NCBI GenBank assembly: GCA_021779235.1 | Contig: JAJYBA010000073.1 | Span: 1-7,517 of the forward strand | From: Bacillota bacterium | GTDB taxonomy: Bacteria; Bacillota; Clostridia; Clostridiales; Clostridiaceae | Length of the DNA stretch: 7,517 nt | Direction: 5' to 3' | Shown here: positions 4,464 to 7,517 of the stretch, one piece after another | Position numbering within the stretch: position 1 is the stretch's first letter | Layout of the letters: every line of letters starts with the position of its first letter | Made by a program: the position numbers and the translations under genes | Notes under the pieces: generated by a model | Databases searched by the model: none | What the model was told of the DNA's origin: nothing | Seen by the model: only the letters and a program-made list of their open reading frames with translations

Positions 4464-7133
4464 TTATTTTGAAAACATTTTTTTCACATTTTTCATTGCA
4501 ATTCTTCCTTGACGTTTAATGACATGCTTTATAACAGCTGATTTCATATCTTTAAAGTCTACACCAGGTGCATCATATTTTCTTACTAGTGAAATTGCAT
4601 CAAATTTACACTTTGTAGTACACACTCCACAGCCTACACATTGGAATTGGTCAACAGATGTAGCACCACAGCCAAGGCAACGTTCTGTTTCCTTCTTAAT
4701 TTGTTCTTCAGTAAATGTAACACGCAAATCACTAAAGGTTTCTTTTGATTTGCTTCCCTCTACATGAAGTGCTCTTTGTCTAGGCAAACGATCATAGCCA
4801 TCTAGCTTCAAGTTTTCTTTATCAAGAGCATGGTATTCGCTCTCTCTGCCTAAAGTCAAGCTATCCCCATGAACATAACGATGAATTGAAATTGCTCCTT
4901 GCTTTCCAAGTGCAATAGCATCTATGGCAAACTTAGGACCAGTTAATGCATCTCCACCTACAAATACATCAGACTCACCTGTTTGGTAAGTGATAGGATC
5001 AGCTTTTATTGTCTTATTTAGATTTAATTCCATCTTAGAATCTTTTAATAACCCGCCCCAGTCCATTCCTTGACCAACAGAAACTAGAACATTGTTTGTC
5101 TTAACAATCTTAGTTTCATTTTCATCAAATTTAGGACTAAATCTTCTATTTTCATCAAAGACAGAAATACATTTTTTAAATTCTACACCCACAACGTGCC
5201 CATTTTCATGAAGAATTCGTTTTGGACCCCAAGAATTGTTAATCACAATGCCTTCTGATAATGCTTCTTCAATTTCATCCTCAAGTGCAGGCATTTCTTG
5301 TCTATTCTCTAAACAATACATATCTATTTGCGTGGCACCAATTCTTTCAGCAGTTCGGGCAACGTCTATAGCAACATTTCCTCCACCAATGACGATAGCT
5401 GGTCCTTCCATTTTCAAGTTTTCACCTAAACTTACTCTACGTAAGAAATCTACACCTGTCATTGAGCCCACCGCATCTTCACCCTCAATGCCTAAGTTTC
5501 TACCTGCTTGAGCACCAATAGCTGCATAAAAAGCTTTGTAACCTTTCTTTCTGAGCTCTGCAAGGGTAATATCTTTGCCAACCTCAACGCCTTCTTTAAA
5601 TTCTACGCCTAATTCCTTCAAAACTTCGATTTCTGCATTTACTACTTCTTTTCCGAGTCTAAAGGAAGGAATTCCAAGAGTTAACATACCACCTAGCTTC
5701 TTTTGTTTTTCAAATACTGTTACTTGATATCCCTCAACAGCTAGGAAATAAGCACAAGAAAGTCCTGCAGGGCCAGCACCAATTACAGCAATTTTTCCTT
5801 CCCTTGCTACCATTTTTTCAGGTACAAAGCGATGTTCTGCTTTTAAATCCTGCTCAGCAATGAATTTTTTAACTTCATCAACTGCAAGCGCTTCATCTAC
5901 ACCCGCTCTTGTACATGCATCTTCACACTTTCTAGGACAAATACGTCCACAAATTGCTGGGAATGGATTCTCTTTCTTTATAAGCTCTAGAGCGTCTCTA
6001 TATCTTCCTTGAGATGCCATCTTAATATATCCTTGAACTCCTATGTGAGCTGGACACTCAGATTTACATGGGCTTGTTCCGCTCTCATCAACAACTTTAC
6101 GATTACGATAATCTGGATTCCATTTATCTTTTCCCCACTTCGTATCATATGGAGTATCTTTTTCCTTAGAAACTTCGCTAGGCTTCTTTGAACATAATTT
6201 TTGTCCTAATGTTAATGCATTTGATGGACAATTTCCCACGCATTCTCCACAGGCAACACATTTATCTTTATCCACTTGTGAAACATAGTTAGATCTAGAC
6301 CAATCAGGGTTTCTATAAAGATTTGCATTTCTTAATCCAAAACAAGAACATCCACAGCAATTACAAATAGCAAGTGCGTTTCCTGGTCCTGATAAATTAG
6401 GTATCTGATGCATCATTCCTTCTTTTTCAGCTTGCAGGCAAATCTCAGCAGCTTCTTCTCTAGTAACTTGTCTACCACTTCCTACACGAATATAGTATTC
6501 AGCAGCTGATCCAAGTCTAAGACAAATGTCTTCAACTCTATGTCCACAGCCTTCTCCAATGATTCTCATGGATGCACGACATGCACAATCTGTAACAGCA
6601 AAAACATCATGTTTTTTAAGAAGGTAATCTATTTCTTCATACGAAGCCTTTCTTGTATCCCCATCAATAGCACTTTGAACTGGAATAACTCTCATTACAC
6701 CTAGGCCAATCGGAATATTTCCTGCCATTAATGCGCCTAATTTTCTTGTATATTCTTCAAAGCACTCACCAATTACTGGGTATTTCTCCAAGTTTGCTTT
6801 ATTATCAACCATGTATTCCATAACACCAGGAACATAAAGCTCAAGACAGTATTTATCAACACCATCTTCTGTTTCTACTTTTATAACTCCATCTACAGCC
6901 ATTTGATACAGAATTTTTTCTACTTCTGCAGCTGTTTTCCCACACTTAGCAGCAATTTCCTTTACGCTTTTGGGTTTGCGAATCTCCAGCTTAAGTGCTA
7001 TTTCTGCCATTTCATCTGAAACAACGGGCTCAAGAATTCTATATTCTGGATCTGTTGCTTTTACTTTTACAATCCCTCCAGTAATACCAGCAGCAATTTT
7101 ATTTGCTAGTTCAAGTACTTTTTTCTTTACCAT
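4464..7133 (-). CDS. Multi-[4Fe-4S] FAD/NAD(P)-dependent oxidoreductase (GltD/NfnB-like core), between hypB and hypA
   Basis: This cytoplasmic protein is predicted to move electrons between NAD(P)H and ferredoxin-type clusters; substrate unknown. From the preferred start it has 889 residues. In order: a winged-helix-like region (about 35-100); a cysteine module with DCACR (Cys183, Cys185), Cys196, Cys204 and CNCCGCSC (257-264); a ferredoxin site (Cys292/295/298/302); the GltD-type Fe-S domain (Cys356, 360, 395, 399, 403, 407); FAD motif GAGPAG (452-457); NAD(P) motif GGGNVA (583-588); second FAD contact GGDA (726-729); and a C-terminal ferredoxin domain (Cys819, 822, 832, 835, 838, 842). GltD itself is about half this length. 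The stretch after the nucleotide fold reads YCLENRQEMPA (606-616) rather than the YRRS of NADPH-using GltD, so cofactor choice is open. Start: AAAGGAG lies 8 bases before ATG 7133; an ATG at 7151 would translate that site. It follows hypB by 53 bases. Whether it binds DNA is unknown. Confidence 0.9.
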   Translation of the reverse strand: MVKKKVLELANKIAAGITGGIVKVKATDPEYRILEPVVSDEMAEIALKLEIRKPKSVKEIAAKCGKTAAEVEKILYQMAVDGVIKVETEDGVDKYCLELYVPGVMEYMVDNKANLEKYPVIGECFEEYTRKLGALMAGNIPIGLGVMRVIPVQSAIDGDTRKASYEEIDYLLKKHDVFAVTDCACRASMRIIGEGCGHRVEDICLRLGSAAEYYIRVGSGRQVTREEAAEICLQAEKEGMMHQIPNLSGPGNALAICNCCGCSCFGLRNANLYRNPDWSRSNYVSQVDKDKCVACGECVGNCPSNALTLGQKLCSKKPSEVSKEKDTPYDTKWGKDKWNPDYRNRKVVDESGTSPCKSECPAHIGVQGYIKMASQGRYRDALELIKKENPFPAICGRICPRKCEDACTRAGVDEALAVDEVKKFIAEQDLKAEHRFVPEKMVAREGKIAVIGAGPAGLSCAYFLAVEGYQVTVFEKQKKLGGMLTLGIPSFRLGKEVVNAEIEVLKELGVEFKEGVEVGKDITLAELRKKGYKAFYAAIGAQAGRNLGIEGEDAVGSMTGVDFLRRVSLGENLKMEGPAIVIGGGNVAIDVARTAERIGATQIDMYCLENRQEMPALEDEIEEALSEGIVINNSWGPKRILHENGHVVGVEFKKCISVFDENRRFSPKFDENETKIVKTNNVLVSVGQGMDWGGLLKDSKMELNLNKTIKADPITYQTGESDVFVGGDALTGPKFAIDAIALGKQGAISIHRYVHGDSLTLGRESEYHALDKENLKLDGYDRLPRQRALHVEGSKSKETFSDLRVTFTEEQIKKETERCLGCGATSVDQFQCVGCGVCTTKCKFDAISLVRKYDAPGVDFKDMKSAVIKHVIKRQGRIAMKNVKKMFSK

Positions 7134-7141
7134 TTTAATTT

Positions 7142-7146
7142 CTCCT
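7142..7146 (-). promoter_or_regulatory. Ribosome site that sets the oxidoreductase start at 7133
   Basis: AGGAG within AAAGGAGAAATTAAAATG is 8 bases before the ATG at 7133-7131. The upstream in-frame ATG at 7151 would use this purine tract as codons for Lys-Gly-Glu, and has only a weak TTTAGG ahead of it. The shorter start is therefore preferred. Confidence 0.75.
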
Positions 7147-7186
7147 TTCATTCGAAACCTAAATTAAATCATCATCTTCCATACTA

Positions 7187-7517
7187 CTATTGCTCGTTCC
7201 AATTTTTCACTTCAGTACGTATCCAGTCGGCCCACTCAGAAGTTCCCTCTCCAGTTTTAGCAGAGATTGGGATAATCTTAATATTCGGGTTCAATTTTTT
7301 TACACGCTCTTTCACTGCCTCTATATCAAAATCAAAATAGTCCATGGCATCTATTTTGTTAATTAATAAAACGTCCACAATGGAAAACATTAAAGGATAT
7401 TTTAGAGGTTTGTCATCTCCCTCTGGTACACTTAAAATCATTGCATTTTTTGATGCACCAGTGTCAAATTCTGCTGGACACACTAAGTTTCCTACATTTT
7501 CCAAGATGACGAAATCA
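7187..7517 (-). CDS. hypB: HypB nickel-insertion GTPase, C-terminal part
   Basis: The window holds the last 109 or so residues; the gene continues past 7517, so the N-terminus, Walker A and upstream CH metal residues are not visible. What is seen is typical HypB: DFVILENVGNLVCPAEFD with the NLVCP cysteine that serves as a metal ligand at the G-domain interface, SVPEGDDKPLKYPLMF, the guanine-specificity motif NKID, and SAKTGEG as the G5 motif, then a short C-terminal helix ending NWNEQ and TAG. HypB is a cytoplasmic SIMIBI-class GTPase that partners HypA to transfer nickel to hydrogenase or related nickel enzymes. The leucine codon TTG at 7504-7502 lies inside the conserved ILENVG motif and is not the start. 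The oxidoreductase gene follows after 53 bases, so co-transcription is likely. Confidence 0.95.
   Translation of the reverse strand, partial: DFVILENVGNLVCPAEFDTGASKNAMILSVPEGDDKPLKYPLMFSIVDVLLINKIDAMDYFDFDIEAVKERVKKLNPNIKIIPISAKTGEGTSEWADWIRTEVKNWNEQ

Noticed and set aside
4519..6191. Plus-strand open frames of 60-91 codons opposite the oxidoreductase gene
   Set aside because: They overlap a long gene with clear conserved motifs throughout and show no protein features of their own.
7134..7151. Longer oxidoreductase start at ATG 7151 (six extra residues)
   Set aside because: The extra codons contain the AAAGGAG ribosome site for the ATG at 7133, and the upstream ATG has only a poor site.
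7502..7504. TTG at 7504 as the start of a 105-residue protein
   Set aside because: It codes for Leu within the conserved ILENVGNLVCP segment of HypB, and the frame stays open to the window edge.

Overview
The window looks like chromosomal DNA from a low-GC, anaerobic Firmicute, most likely a Clostridium or close relative. This rests on the very AT-rich intergenic DNA, strong GGAGG-type ribosome sites, two TTG starts, a secreted wall amidase with Ig-like repeats, and a large multi-[4Fe-4S] flavoprotein next to nickel-insertion genes. The species cannot be fixed from the sequence alone. All genes lie on the minus strand except one small plus-strand gene.

Right part (about 4025-7517, minus strand). 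Three genes are read in the order hypB (its start lies beyond the window), a large NAD(P)H/FAD/Fe-S oxidoreductase, and hypA, ending at a hairpin terminator at 3961-3999. HypA and HypB are the nickel-delivery pair for NiFe-hydrogenase and, in some organisms, other nickel enzymes. The oxidoreductase between them combines a winged-helix-like N-terminus, a CxCR...CNCC cysteine module, a ferredoxin cluster, a complete GltD/NfnB-like FAD/NAD(P) core and a C-terminal ferredoxin domain. No nickel enzyme and no hypCDEF genes are visible here. This sandwich is the most interesting system in the window. A redox role tied to maturation of, or electron transfer with, a nickel enzyme (hydrogenase or CO dehydrogenase) is inference.

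Middle (about 2135-4024). This part holds a YbaK-type Cys-tRNA(Pro) deacylase gene on the minus strand with a TTG start. Upstream of it lies a perfect 17-bp inverted repeat that looks like an operator or a bidirectional hairpin. A small plus-strand DUF4177-type gene follows, and about 640 bases of AT-rich DNA hold what may be remains of decayed genes, including a frame with a Cx3Cx2Cx3CP cysteine cluster interrupted by a TGA.

Left (1-2134, minus strand). A secreted N-acetylmuramoyl-L-alanine amidase of 672 residues is built from a tandem duplication of an Ig-like plus Amidase_3 unit. The second copy has all catalytic residues. The first has lost both zinc histidines and the catalytic glutamate, so it appears to be a pseudoenzyme, perhaps a wall-binding domain. 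A 21-bp perfect hairpin immediately follows the gene. The first few bases may hold the start of another minus-strand gene.
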